Assembly (NCBI GenBank): GCA_963169105.1
Contig: OY720639.1
Span: forward strand, 92,764,559 to 92,828,558
Length of the DNA stretch: 64,000 nt
Origin: Ceriagrion tenellum
Taxonomy: Eukaryota; Arthropoda; Insecta; Odonata; Coenagrionidae
Reading direction: 5' to 3'
A model generated the notes under the pieces. It saw only the letters and a program-made list of their open reading frames with translations. It was not told the DNA's origin and did no database searches. Each line of letters starts with the position of its first letter. Positions within the stretch are counted from its first letter, which is position 1. A program made the translations under genes and the position numbers. Of the stretch, positions 48,081-59,729 are shown piece after piece.

Positions 48081-50589
48081 CAGGGAATGGAGACTGTAAC
48101 AATGTCGCAGATATGAGAATTAAATCGAAAAAGTATTAAATTTCTGGGGAGATACGTAAAACCAGGATTCGGCGCGTTCCTGAATATCCACGCTTTTACA
48201 TACGCACGTGGAATTATGTTTGTACGCTTCAAATTAAGTATTTTTTTTCAAATTAAACTGATTTGGTCCCAACATTTGCTGAAGTGATACCTACGCGTTT
48301 TTTTCCAGCGTGACGATTTTTACTGTCTCGCTCTAAGTATTATGAAGTTTCTAACCTAGTATAGCTTGCACAAACGCTCTACAGTAAAAAAAAATTCAGA
48401 TTACGTTGTCTTTGGGCACATAATACTTCCAAGAAAATACAGCAAGGTGAAAGGACTTCCCATCTTCTATTTTTATGGGTATGAGAAAAATCTCCTCTAA
48501 TCAATTCTATGAAACTAGGGTCTTAAAATTAAAGTGTGGGTATTAACAAAACCACATCAGTTTGGCATACGGATAATTTACACTTGCTTAAAGATGAAAC
48601 ATTGAAACTGGTATTTCCCAAAAAATCTAGTAATATTTCCTCCAAAGGCTTAGACTAATAGATCGCGTTCCATTATTGATCCCATAGTTGTTAATGGTCT
48701 TAAAAATGGAGAGAATCTGAATCCATTTCGAATCCAAATTTATCTCGTGATGATAGATTTTCAGGACATGCAGAAGGAAAGAAAATTTTCAGTGACTTTT
48801 GCTTAAACTGAAAACGGTAACCAAAGCTATTTTTTCGGGTAAAACATGCTGGTGAGGGAAAGTTGGTAGCATTTTGAAGATGCAAGCGCAAAAGGTACTC
48901 CCACTATACCGAGAATTCTTTCACAATATGGTACACATTTAAAAACTGTATTAGTTGAGTTAAAGCTTATGATATCACTTCTTCATTCAAATGAGAAAGC
49001 AAATTACAATGTTAACCCTTTCTCCCTTAGTTTATCGCTTTGTCGCCTTCTGCCACATTCCTCCATTGTTCCGTTTAAGCACTTTTTTGCTGAGATCGAT
49101 AATATTGTCACTGCGGCTCCATTCACTTATTGATTTCTCGATAATTTACTTATCGTCAAACGCTTATGCTCAAAAGTAACCACATATTTCCTCTGTTCAT
49201 TTTGCTTGTAATTTTTTCATTCTTTTAGATCTCTAATTATATACTGGAATACTTAGTTACATCTCGTTTTCTCAAAAACATCTCTCTATCGAGGATTATT
49301 GGTGATGTTCGCCGCTAACTAATCCTCTTAATAGGAACCAATCATCCAAACTGCTAATATCTTAGATTAAGAATGGATGCCTATTACTACCAATCTACAG
49401 AGAAGGATTAAAGTCATTAATGCTGTTAACAATGGTGGATTTGTTGGTAAAAAAAATAACTATCTGGGTAATCGAGATTGAAGACAAACAAAGGTGAATG
49501 CGTAAGCCTATATATTTTCCATGAAAAACGGTATGGATTTCATAGTTCCGTTTTACCGAACAAGTCTTATTCTTAATGAGCTCTTCACCTAGCAATCACT
49601 TCGAAAAGTACCATGAAGGCTTTGGCACAGCAACGAAAATTTATCGCCACAACAGAGATTTGGCCTCGGCAAATACCAAGGTGGTGAAAAGCTAATATTT
49701 TAATCACTTCACAAACTCAATCGTCCTGCATTCGCTCATAACCTTCTCTCTCCACAATATGTTTTCCTTTTGTTCCACAAAAACAAAGTATCAATTGTCC
49801 TTGTACTATGCGGCAACTAAAAAGGAAATATACGCCAAAAGGCTAAAATTTGAACAAGATAAGAACATAATCTATTAAATGCTACTAAATTTTCAGCAGA
49901 AATTCCAAGATTTTAAATGCCAAGGTTACAAAAATGTTTAGGGCGATTAAGATTAATTTTTGTTTTCGCTATGCCTTCTAGCTCAATAGGATCCACAATA
50001 ATAAGCATATTTTTTTAAATTTTTTACGGTTTAATTCAAACCATGATTCCATGAGTGGTGGTGGAAGTTCAAAAACTGCAAAAACCAACGTTAATACATA
50101 TACTTCGTGTCATAATTAATGTAACGTGTGAGTTTTTAAATATCAGCCATGACACTGAAATTGCAACAAATTGATTAGATGATAGGATAAAACGTTAGAA
50201 ATTAAATATTTTCTTCCGGGAGATGGCATTGTGGTAATAAAACATTTGGGGAAGATTCGTGTATACAGAAAATAGGGACAATTGTAATTAGCTAACTAGT
50301 GATTGGTGTATATTTTTGCCCTTGTCTTTTAATCTCATCGGCAATAGCCAGCCGGTTAACTCCAGTCGATATTATACCCAGGATTCCAAGCGGACGATCG
50401 CCTAAATTTCCTTCACTCTCAATGACAGCAAAGAGAAAAAATAAACCGAGGGTATTGATATGAGGAATGAGCGAGTGAAAGAAGGAAAGTGAAACCCACC
50501 CGATTTTGGCAAAAACTTAACCAAGGTGCTCGTTGTGAAATTAAACCCTCGCTCCCCCCCCCCCGACAAAAAGTAAAGCACCAAGAAAC
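48081..50589. other. AT-rich spacer, nothing recognised
   Basis: No supported gene or repeat. Confidence 0.45.
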
Positions 50590-51700
50590 ATCTGTCTGCC
50601 TCCGTGCGAAAATTTCACCACGAACAATCTCTATGGAAGAGAGTGAGAGAAATATGGCAAGGGATACAGGGAGGAGTAACAGACGTGGATATGGTCCGAC
50701 CCAAAAGTTGGCCGAAGCAAATTGAGAAGGGTGAAAATAAAAAGGGAACGAGTAGATGAGAAAATAGAGAGAATGTTTTGAATGGAGGTTTTGAAAGAGG
50801 AGGTAGGAGTTAGAGAAACGGCAGAAATGGGTAGCAGGAGGCGGGGAGGCAAGTCGGTGGAGCTTGGGAACGCTCGCGGCATTGCTGAGGAGGAGGTGGG
50901 TTGAACATTGATGAGAGCGAATTCAGGTAAAATTACGTCAAACAATGACGGGGGAAAAAAGCGAGTATGGGAGAGACTGGGAGACAGACAGAGAGTCAGA
51001 AAGAGAAAGGGAAAGAGAGTAACGCGTAAAAAGGGAAAGGGGGAGGGGATGGAGAAAGCGAGAGAAATGAAACAATGTGGAATCGATAAAAAGTGAAAGT
51101 GAGAAAGTAAAGGAGCAGGGGAGTTTTAAGGGGTGAGTGAGAGAGGGGGGGAGGAGAGAAAGACGGGGTTTTTGAGGGGTATGAGAAAGGTGGGGAATGG
51201 AGAGGGGAGGGGATTTTTAGGAGAAGGAAGACGTGATGGTTTTCGGGATGATGTGGGTAGGTTGAGTTTTGGGGTGGAGGGGAGGTGGAGGGGGGAAGAG
51301 TCGCTGGAATAATGACGTTGGAAATGAATGGGAGCGAAGGCATGAGAAGAGCGGAGATTACGATTTTGAAAGGGGACGTCTTCGGAGAGTGGGAGAGGGA
51401 GTGGTTAGAATTGGGAGCAGGAAAGAGGAGGAGGAGACAAAGTGGGCGAGACTGTGGAAAAGGCGAAGAACCGACGACCGTAGTCATGGAACAGAGGAAA
51501 AGAAGGAAGGATTACACACAGGATCGTGTGAAGGATCCCATGCGACCACTTTGTGCGGGAACTGGCGTTCAAGGACCAAGGAAATGAACTATTCTGTCTC
51601 TATAACATGGGGGGAGGCGAGACAGCGAATCGGAAGAAGAGCTACGAGGAGTGCTTTGGCATAGAAATCTCCACCCTTCTCTCTCTCTTTCTCCCATCAA
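50590..51700. other. purine-rich island
   Basis: About 1 kb of G/A-rich + strand (GAGAGAGGGG and GGAGGTGGAGGGG runs), closing with a short pyrimidine tract at 51672-51700. Open frames up to 163 codons (minus) and 131 codons (plus) overlap one another and have no domain signature. Confidence 0.55.
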
Positions 51701-52529
51701 ATAAGTCACCGATTTGCACCTGAATAAATTCAGTGGCTATTCAAATCCAACCAGGCTGGTGGCACCCTCAAATCGCTGGGGAATGTTTATCTACAGAATA
51801 ATGACTGGTATTCAAAACTCGAATTTCATGGAAATTCTACCTTAAGCGAACAATATAACTCACCAACATCCACATGAGTAGACTACCTTATCCAATGATT
51901 GCAAATACTTAGGAATCTTTTTAAATTTTTCTTTGGAGTGGAAAAAACTTTTATAGTGACCCTAGAAGGTAATGTGTAGAGTTAATAGTAAAAAAAATTG
52001 GAAAGTGATTAATTGAAATGCAATGCAAAAAAGAGTTTATACGAGCTGCGCTGGCATTAAACCAAGAACGAAATTGTTTTCCACAGATAGCAAAGGATAG
52101 ATTGGCAAAGTGAATTCTCATTACACCTTGTAGATAATTTTTAAAACGATAATTTCACCTACACGATAGCCTTAAGCTTCAATTTTATTTAGAGCCTTAT
52201 GTCCACCAGAAAAGAACTGAACATACATTTGCAAGAAAAAATATTTTATTTCATAACTTGTAAAAATGAAATGTGAATATTTAAAGGAGATATTATTTGA
52301 AGAAAACATGAATCATTCATGCTCTATCACTAAAAGTCAGAAAATATTTTCTACTACAATCTTGTAATAGGAAACTATAATGCATTGAATCACAGAGGTA
52401 CGTTTAAATTTTTAAACATTTACACAGCTCTCAAAAATACGAATGTCAGCGGAGCGTAATTTTTAAGATTGAATGCCAGGAGAAGTTGGGTGAAAAGTTC
52501 AAACAAAGACGAAAAAATAGACAAGCTAT
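51701..52529. other. AT-rich spacer, nothing recognised
   Basis: No supported feature. Confidence 0.5.
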
Positions 52530-52870
52530 GTAGAGTAAAATGTAGCGGCTCAATATTGGTTGCCCATATTGGCTAAATGACAACAAATGTTATCATTACG
52601 ACATTGGGCCAATATTAGTAGCCGATATTGGACCGATATTTGACTGTCGGCAAATGATACTATGCTAGGAACGACACGCCAACTTACGTCTCCTTCACGC
52701 TTCAAAGCACACGTCACGAATACGTTTCGTGTACCGTTCCAGAGTTGTCATTCGTGGGCCAATGTACGCTTTATGCACGGTTGCTGTACGCTTTGTGCAC
52801 GCTTCATTGACGCTTGGCTTACAGCTGCAAAGCTCACGTACGTTTTGTTTACGCTCCCTGTGCTCCAGAA
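52530..52870. repeat. CAATATTGG palindrome cluster and degenerate ACGCTT repeats
   Basis: At 52545-52640 the motifs CAATATTGG, CATATTGGC, GCCAATATTAG, CGATATTGG and CGATATTTG are arranged in both orientations and form an imperfect inverted repeat. At 52680-52855 TACGCTTT-TGCACG-type words recur irregularly (52766, 52790, 52810, 52848). An 81-codon frame spans the second part but looks repeat-derived. Confidence 0.5.
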
Positions 52871-53208
52871 GTACTTAAGATCACCGTTTTCCATCATTTT
52901 CAGTTAGTATGTACTAGGTGTCGAGATGCTTGCGCCAGATTTGATGACTAACGCCTCATCACCTTTCCAACGTTTCTAGAGATGACTAGTCCGTTCCGCT
53001 AAAAACAAGGTGCTGGTGCTATTTGCTGGTACTGGGTCATTATCAGTTCTTTCCGAAAACGTAAGTTGGTTTGTTTTTCTTATACTTCCGATGTTTAAGG
53101 TCCAGCGTAATACATTTTATTGAAAAAATATAATTTAATTTTATATGCAAATATATAATATTCAAATGCAGATATTTTGCTTATCTCAACATTTTAAAGG
53201 CATTTTTC

Positions 53209-53426
53209 GTTTATCCCCAAAATTCAAGCGCTAGCACCTGAAAGCTGCTGCATGTAAGGCGCGGGAATTTTTACCGACACCCAAAATTTCCGCCAGGACT
53301 CCCATTGTGCCTTTTCTAAGTTTCTATATATGGTGCCAAAGGACGGTCATGCTCGATTTTTAGTCATATTTCTGACCGAATGAGATCACATTTATTTCAA
53401 TCGGAATGTTAATCATGTAGTTAGAG
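53209..53426. repeat. first unit of a 218-bp tandem duplication
   Basis: GCTAGCAC, GCGCGGGA, GGTGCCAAA-ACGGTCATG and GACCGAATGAGATCACATTTATTTCAATCG recur in the same order after 54360. Allowing for the LINE inserted between them, the unit spacing is 218 bp. It is diverged, roughly three quarters identical by eye. Confidence 0.75.
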
Positions 53427-54359
53427 TTCCTCTTCTTCCTTCCAGGGTTAGGCTTTCAGCCTGTTCCGGCTTCACATCACCGTCTCAACCTTGGCCTCCC
53501 AACATTCCTTTTTCCTAATGTCTTATATTCCAAAGCCTGCTTTGGAAACCTGTCTTTTGGCTATCGCAGTACATGCTCTTTCCTCTTATTTTTGTACCCC
53601 ACCAACCTATCTGAAATCGCTCGAATACTTAGTTCCTCTGTTATAGATGTACTTCTTAATTTATCTCTTCTTGTACACCCCTTGACTGCTCAAAGAAATT
53701 TCATTTCAGTTGACTCTATTTGTTTAAGCTCTTTTTGTTTTGTCGCCCAACATTCTGACCCATACAACATTGTAGGAACTGCCATCACCTTCTAGAACGT
53801 AATTTGGGTTTCTTTTCTTGATTTGCCTCTTAAAGTTCTTCTTAGTGTCCCACTGATCCTCTAAAAGTTGTTTATTTTATTCGTGATATCTTTATCATCT
53901 TCATAAGTTGCGTCACATCCTAAATATTGGAAGTGGGATACCTGTTCGAATATTTTATCTTCTATAACAGTTTTTGTTTTTATTGGATTGTTTCCTAAGA
54001 GTGCCATTGTTTTGGTTTTTGCTACTGAAATTTTTAGGTTATGCATTTTACTAAGTTGATGTAATTTGTTAACCACCATTTTTAATTTATCATATCTATC
54101 TTGAATAATAACCTGGTCGTCAGCGAATAGCAATGTGTTTAAATACTCAGAGGGTCCCAATTCTATGCCTGGCACTACATTATCTTCCTTCCTATTTCTT
54201 ACAAGGTCATCTATGCATAGGTTAAACAAAGTTGGTGACATACTGCAACCCTGCCTAACACCTTGCTTAATGGCAATTTCTTGAGTCATCTATTTTCCAG
54301 TATCGATCACAATTCTGGTGTTTTATATAGGCTCTGAGTAACTTTTAATGAATGTTTAG
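53427..54359 (-). pseudogene. 5'-truncated LINE with RT core, minus strand
   Basis: This is the C-terminal half of a non-LTR retrotransposon polyprotein. The minus strand reads AIKQGVRQGCSMSPTLFNLC, then NTLLFADDQVI (the catalytic F-A-D-D box), then KISVAKTKTMALLG and HFQYLGCDATYEDDKDITNK. It continues past a frame break near 53860 as GTLRRTLRG, TQITF, VMAVPTMLYGSECWATKQK, EMKFLRAVKGCTRRDKLRS and RRPRLRR near the 3' end. A stop precedes MTQEIA at 54290. The family differs from the copies at 2 kb and 45 kb. It is flanked by GTAGTTAGAG (53417-53426) and GTAGCTAGAG (54360-54369), a likely 10-bp target-site duplication, so both insertion ends are defined. Confidence 0.85.
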
Positions 54360-54585
54360 GTAGCTAGAGATTTGGAACGTAATTCTGAGTGCTAGCACAT
54401 TGAAGTAGCTCTGTGAACGGCGCGGGATTTTCACCAGCGCAAGAAAATGCCAACAGTTTTCCCATTTCGCCTTCGCTAACGGTTTACGGTGCCAAATAAC
54501 GGTCATGGTTGCTTTGTGGTCATATATTCGACCGAATGAGATCACATTTATTTCAATCGCATTATTAATCATTTAGTTAGAGATT
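54360..54585. repeat. second unit of the 218-bp tandem duplication
   Basis: This is the partner of 53209-53426. It begins with the second copy of the 10-bp flanking repeat and ends with another TAGTTAGAGATTTGGAA, so before the LINE arrived the two units were directly adjacent. Confidence 0.75.
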
Positions 54586-54739
54586 TGGAATGATCGCCAT
54601 GTAGGCGTTACGGAGTTGTCTCCAAACCAATACCTCATCACCATTCTATTTGCATAGGCAAATCCTCGTCAAATACACCATTGCAACTCGCCCTTGAAGC
54701 TGCTGTCAAGCGTTTTACGTAGACGAGGATGGTCCAGAT

Positions 54740-55110
54740 TTATCAAGGTGTGAGGAATGGAGGGAAGCAAAAAGGTAAGAATATGTATTTTATTTTCTGG
54801 AGGATTAAATGGAAGTGAGAAAGGCGGGAGGAAGATTACGAAAGTGGAGAGAGAGCCCCAGCTTCGCAGGTTGCGTTCCGAGACGAACATTTTAGCTTCT
54901 CTCTCCCTCTCTTGCTCAAGGGCGAAAGCTCAACAACACAATGTTAAAGGGGGCGGTTGTGATGGAGGTGTGTACGACGAGGCGGTGGACATATGAGAGG
55001 GAGAGAGAGAGAGAGGGAGGAGAAAGAGGTATAGAGTTCGCCGGGGAGAGGAAAAGAGGGAGGAAGGAAAAGAGAAAGGATGAGCAACGGTGGAAAAGGA
55101 GAATTTTTTT
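54740..55110. other. purine-rich island
   Basis: G/A-rich + strand with GAGAGAGAGAGAG near 55000-55015. Five or more frames are open on both strands (up to 127 codons), without domain signatures. Confidence 0.5.
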
Positions 55111-55216
55111 TCGGATGGATGGATGTCCTTCGCTTGCTTTGCCACTGCTTCCCCTTGAGGACTGCACTCACCGGCGCGGGACGGGGACAAAATACGCCAG
55201 GAGTGCGAATTACTTT

Positions 55217-55600
55217 CATCTGCATCTGTATACCACCCTGCGAGCTGCCACATGGGCGTATGGCAGCGGGTGTTTGGACAACAGGCGAGCGAAGGATAAG
55301 GTTTTGGGCGGTGAACTGGTGTAGTGTATTATGTGAGTGTTTTTAGTGGAGCTCAGTTTGCATCGTGATCGCTTTCTGGGCGCGCAAAAAACTATTTTTG
55401 GTACCTATCAGTTTGGCAACATATCCCTCTTATTTTATCGCTTCTGTCAGATCTAAAGATGTATTGAGGCGTCATGATAATATTCTCTGTGTCGCTCTGA
55501 AACACACCAGTTCTGAATTTCTCAATTTATGCTTGACTAAAGTGCTTCCTCATTTCCACGCTTGTGTAACTAGGAATACGAACTAGGTCAAGGTAGGAGA
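55217..55600 (-). pseudogene. LINE C-terminus and 3' end, minus strand (copy A)
   Basis: This is the reverse-orientation homologue of 2433-2813. The minus strand ends near 55217 with a block like CTGCCATACGCCCATG, GCAGGGTGGTATACAGATG and a CAGATG tail. The body matches the other copies through TCTGTCAGATCTAAAGATGT and TGATAATATTCTCTGTGTCG (+ strand). The plus-strand open frame at 55365-55586 is the antisense shadow of this tail, like the equivalent frames over the other copies. Confidence 0.75.
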
Positions 55601-55754
55601 TGTTGTGAATGGCCAAAAACTCCTCGCCTTTCATAGACTCCTACCAGAATGTCCTATCGCATCACCCGTTTCGCCCTAATTACCCACTTGTAATCCTAAA
55701 TGTATGCTGGGAAAGCATTTTGACGTTTTTTATGGTCACTAATGGTGCTTAGAT

Positions 55755-55925
55755 AAAAAATGTTGTTACTATCTGTTCGGTAATTTGTCTCTTATTATAT
55801 CTCTCCTGTTGAACCTATAAATTTAGAGTGGCGTAAATATTTTCTCTGTGTTTTCTTGATACATACCTGATCTAATTTCTCAAGCAAATTAAGCCTAGCG
55901 TGTAGTCTACGACTATCTTGCGTCT
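55755..55925 (-). pseudogene. LINE C-terminus fragment, minus strand (copy B)
   Basis: A shorter, more diverged copy of the same LINE tail. The + strand shows ATATTTTCTCTGTGT followed by TAATTTCTCAAGCAAATTAA and GCCTAGCGTGTAG, matching the reverse complement of 2470-2550. The true 3' end is missing. It lies about 150 bp from copy A in the same orientation. Confidence 0.65.
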
Positions 55926-56474
55926 TCCAAATTTATCCCTCAATATAATGTGAAACAGTTGTATACTCAAAGCAGTTTTTAATTAAGCGCGCAGCTTAAC
56001 CTTTGCATTATATTTCTGCTTTTGACAATAATTTGGGGGGAAATCAAAACGAAACATTCGTGGTTGTTGTCAAGTGATGGACATTATTAATGCCGCAGAA
56101 ATCACTGGGTAAGGGGCACGAAGGTAAATCAAGGCTCATCCTTATGTAATACTGAACCAAATAACTGTTTAAAAGGCGTAGCACTTGAATCACCTGCATC
56201 ATACAAAAAGCTAATAATCTAGCATTACATGGAAACACAAACTACCGAGTTTATGGCTATTGAAGCCCTTGGATATGACTAGTAAAACCCAAGCTCAGAG
56301 AGGATACAAATTGACAACTTCCTGAGTTCTTAGATCATAATTTCTCTTTGTACATACCTAAAGCTTTTGACTAGAGCCATGGGACATGGGAAGTTCTTCA
56401 CGAAACGGAATGAAAGCAGCTTGCTTCGTAAAAAAAAAACTGCTACGAACAAACTCATAGCGTTTCACAACTGT

Positions 56475-56842
56475 TTGAGGGATTAAGGTGGGAGCCCCGA
56501 GACACTCGGAGAAAGCACGCTAGGATTATGCTGTTTGAGAAATTCAGAACTGGTGAGTATCAGAACTACACAGTGAATTTTATCCTGACGTCTCACAATA
56601 TTTCTAGGTCTGACAGATGCGATAAAATAAGAGAGATACACTGCCGAACAAATAGGTACAAAAACTTGTTCTTTCCGCGCACAATAAGCGACCACAATAA
56701 AAACTGAGCTCCTCTAAATACACTCCTATGATACATGTCACCATTTACCTCCCAAAAACTAACATCTTTATACGGCTGGTGACCTAACATCCCCTGCCAC
56801 ATGCCCATGCGGCGGCTCGTGGGGTATTATGTAGATGTAAAA
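56475..56842 (+). pseudogene. LINE C-terminus and 3' end, plus strand (copy C)
   Basis: A close homologue of 2433-2813 in the same orientation. Shared landmarks are GGGATTAAGGTGGGAGCC, CACGCTAGG, TTTGAGAAATTCAGAA, CTAGGTCTGACAGAT, AGAGAGATACACTGCC and the 3' end CTGCCACATGCCCATG with GGGGTATTATGTAGATGTA. It is C-terminal only and carries stops. Confidence 0.8.
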
Positions 56843-57860
56843 ATTTATTTATGGCGGTCCCGCGTTTCTCCGTGAGGGATCTACATCGGCCAACGTGCAG
56901 GGGTGTCCCGCCACGTAATTTTGCCCAGCGCGAATTCCGCTCCCGCGTCCTGTGACAGTGTGTGCAGACCTTTGTTCAAACGAGTCGAAAAAATTTTCCG
57001 ACAACACTTCACTGAAGTATATCTGTTTATACGTTGGGAAAAACCATGCATCCAGTGATATAAATGTTGCAAGAATTATATTTTTAAATTGTTTCCTTAG
57101 ATAAGGCACTGTTTTCACTAGGGTTTACCGTGCAGAATGTAAAATCTAAGCGAAAAGAATCTTTGAACCCGGGACGCTCTCCCAGTATCTTCGGCGTCCA
57201 CCCCAGAATACCAGAGATTAACGCCAGTGCATAGTCAACTGCCACAAGGTCAGCTGATATCTACCCAATTAGTCGTCGGAGATATTATGGGAAATCTAAT
57301 CAAGAAAATGCGCTCGTTGTTATGAAGAAGGCACTCAGCACGGAACGTGTTTCGAATGTTTTGTAAACCGATGCAAAAACAACACGCCGTAACATATTAA
57401 GGTTGCGTATTTTATACAAATCCGCGAATTTCGCCACGGCGTACGTTAATTAGCATTGTGTAAACATTGGATCCGAGACCTCAAGTTTGATTAAAGTTCG
57501 AAATTTCGTCTCGCGTTTTCTGCGGTGATTTTGGCGCTGAGCAAAGTTCCACGTAAAATAGCAAAAGGCATAATCCATCCAATCTCAACTATTCACGCAC
57601 ATAAATATTGATGACAGCTTAGTTGAATTATAAGAGGATTTTGACGCAGAATCATGATGGCAAATTACCCATTTCAAAAAACTAGGTTTGATTCTTCCCT
57701 CGTAAAAAAATTGGTTTTCACTATCTATATTGGTGCTTGCTCGATTTATTAACGAATACAAGAATAAACACAAGAGATTCCTTGACGGTGTTCATCGCTA
57801 GACGTTTATGATATTTTGTTTCTATAATGCTCCTACAGGCATTTAAATCTCGACATGTCT
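56843..57860. other. mixed-composition spacer with a tRNA-like stretch
   Basis: No gene was recognised. The minus strand of about 57155-57240 contains CCCGGGTTCAAAGATTC, a B-box-like sequence, and a GCACTGGCGTTAATCTCTGG stretch upstream that is only loosely A-box-like. This may be the head of a tRNA-derived SINE or chance. Confidence 0.35.
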
Positions 57861-58310
57861 CACAAATGGGAACTCGATGAGGGGTTCCAACGGCAAGTGA
57901 CATAAAACAACTATAAACCCTTTGAGTGCGGCGTGACGTGATATCACGTCATGTTTGTCTTTACGCTGGTGCTTATGACGTGATATCACGTCATGGGTAC
58001 CGTGAGTGATCCATATTTCACGAGGTGGCCTATTGAAAATTTACTAATTCAATTCACACAATTCACAAATGGGAACTCGATGAGGGGTTACAACGCCAAG
58101 TGACATCAAACAACTGTAAACCCTTTGAGTGCGGCGCGACGTGATATCACGTCATGTTTGTCTTTACGCTGGTGCTGATGACGTGATATCACGTCATGGG
58201 TACCGTGAGTGATCCATATTTCACGAGGGGGCCTATTGAAAACTCACTAGTGAAAGCTGGAACACTCACGATACCCTTCACGTGATATCACGTCATGCCG
58301 CACTCAAAGG
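57861..58310. mobile_element. palindromic piggyBac-type MITE with 203-bp tandem duplication
   Basis: One full MITE (58121-58310) and one truncated copy (57918 to about 58045) start with CCCTTTGAGTGCGGCG; the full copy ends in CCGCACTCAAAGG. The truncated copy and 57 bp of its left flank (CACAAATGGGAACTCGATGA) form a 203-bp tandem duplication of the start of the second. Each left arm has two perfect palindromes of at least 18 bp with the core TGACGTGATATCACGTCA. The right arm of the full copy retains only one, shortened, so the intervening 40 bp were lost. Flanks are GTAA/ATAA rather than TTAA, so the target site has mutated. Confidence 0.8.
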
Positions 58311-58889
58311 TTGTATATAAAATGCTTCTTTATAATTCTAAATGTGTAAGGTCGAACCAAAAAGGTTGAAAGCTATTATCAAGATTAAGATCAAAAGAGT
58401 CAAAATTATTGCCATTTTGGAATTGATTACGCTATCGTAGAGCAAAAATTTGCCACCGAGCACGGGTTTAGGATCATCTTTTGCCGAAAATGTGCTAGGA
58501 TTTGTGGCTGTGTCGTTTGCAGTGTTCAGACGTTTAAAAAGTATAAACAACGAAAAGACTGAGTTAATGACAGTAGAAGAGTATTTCAGAGATTTTAATT
58601 ACCAAATATACAAAGATTATGGCGTTTCAATGACATTATTCCAGCAGTAAAAATTTAGTCCTCAGACTGATTGGGTGAAACTTAGCGATGACTAAAGAAG
58701 AAATCGTGGCTGTTTCCCACAGTGAAGTATTCAATGCAACTGGTGTTATACTACACTTAATCAGACCTGATAATTATTTATATCATACGAAACCGATTGC
58801 GTACTATATTTCTGATTGTCAGTGATAAACTAAAAAGAGTTTTTCCCTCATCTCCAAAAAGGCTAAGAAAATGTCCAAAGAAGTATCTC
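58311..58889. other. spacer, nothing recognised
   Basis: Overlapping frames at 58338-58550 (minus, 70 codons, ending in a hydrophobic MAIILTLLILILIIAFNLFG segment) and 58450-58650 (plus, 66 codons) are open. I recognise neither, and at most one can be coding. Confidence 0.35.
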
Positions 58890-59615
58890 TCCGGGTAAAA
58901 TGGCATCGAATTCGAATCTAGTAAACCTAGAATTGATATTCCCTGAGCGTCCATGAAACTTTGGAAATTTCACCTCCAAGTGTTACAAGGACGAAGTTTG
59001 CCGCAAATGACCCCCACATCAGAGTTGTGGTCCTTGCATGCATTGATTTCCATGTAGTGCGTCATAGGGCTTCATAGTGGTATATATCTCATTGCCACGG
59101 GAAGATGCCACAGAGTAATAAATCATCAAATATCGAATATAATAAGTCTCGAATCATCATTCACTAATCTATCAATAAAATTTGGGAGTTTCATGTCAAT
59201 TTTTGCAACAAACACTCACAACAGTGTCTCTGCACGTGTTATTCCCATGTTACGCGTCATAGGGCTTGATAACTGTATATATCTCATTGTCAGGGGAAGA
59301 TGCCACAGGGCGAAAAAACTATCGAATTTCGAATCTAAGAAGTCTCGAATCTCCATACGGTAAACTTTTGATGAAATTTGAAAGTTTCATGACACTTTAT
59401 GCCACAAACACTCTCAACAGTGTCTCTGTACGTGTTGTTCCCATGTTATACGTCACAGCACTTGATAATCGTATGTATCTCATTGTAAGGGGAAGATCCA
59501 CAGGGTAAAAAACCATCGAATTTCGAATCTAAGTAGTCTCGAATCGTCATTCACTAAACTTTCGATGAAATTTAGAAATTTCATGTCGCTTTATGCAACA
59601 AACACTCACAATAGG
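58890..59615. repeat. tandem array, about 195-bp unit, 3.6 copies
   Basis: CATCGAAT-TCGAATCTA-type landmarks occur at about 58904, 59124, 59320 and 59514. GTCATAGGGCTT-ATA and ATATCTCATTG follow with spacings of 195 and 196 bp. Each unit also carries TTTCATG-CA-TTT, CAACAAACACTC-CAA and GTGTCTCTG-ACGTGTT-TTCCCATG. The first unit is partial and rearranged. An 80-codon frame inside is repeat-derived. Confidence 0.85.
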
Positions 59616-59729
59616 GTCGGGAACTCTTTATTTGTTAGTTTTTTCCCCCGCGATCCAACTAAATAATTTCTTTCCTCTTCTCGTCGATGTTGGAAGTAGA
59701 TCCCGAATTTGTTCGACGATCAACTTTTC

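Noticed and set aside
50996..51664. Frames of 163 (minus) and 131 (plus) codons
   Set aside because: Same reason: low-complexity purine island with all frames unusually open.
53209..54585. Flanking direct repeats considered as LTRs
   Set aside because: The enclosed RT is non-LTR type, the repeats lack TG...CA ends, and a 10-bp target duplication lies inside them, so they are pre-existing tandem units.
57155..57240. tRNA-like stretch on the minus strand
   Set aside because: Only the B box is good; the A box and cloverleaf are poor, so it is noted in the spacer entry and not called.
58338..58650. Small open frames, one with a hydrophobic C-terminal segment
   Set aside because: No recognised family; the frames oppose each other; the hydrophobic stretch comes from an AT-rich repeat-like sequence.
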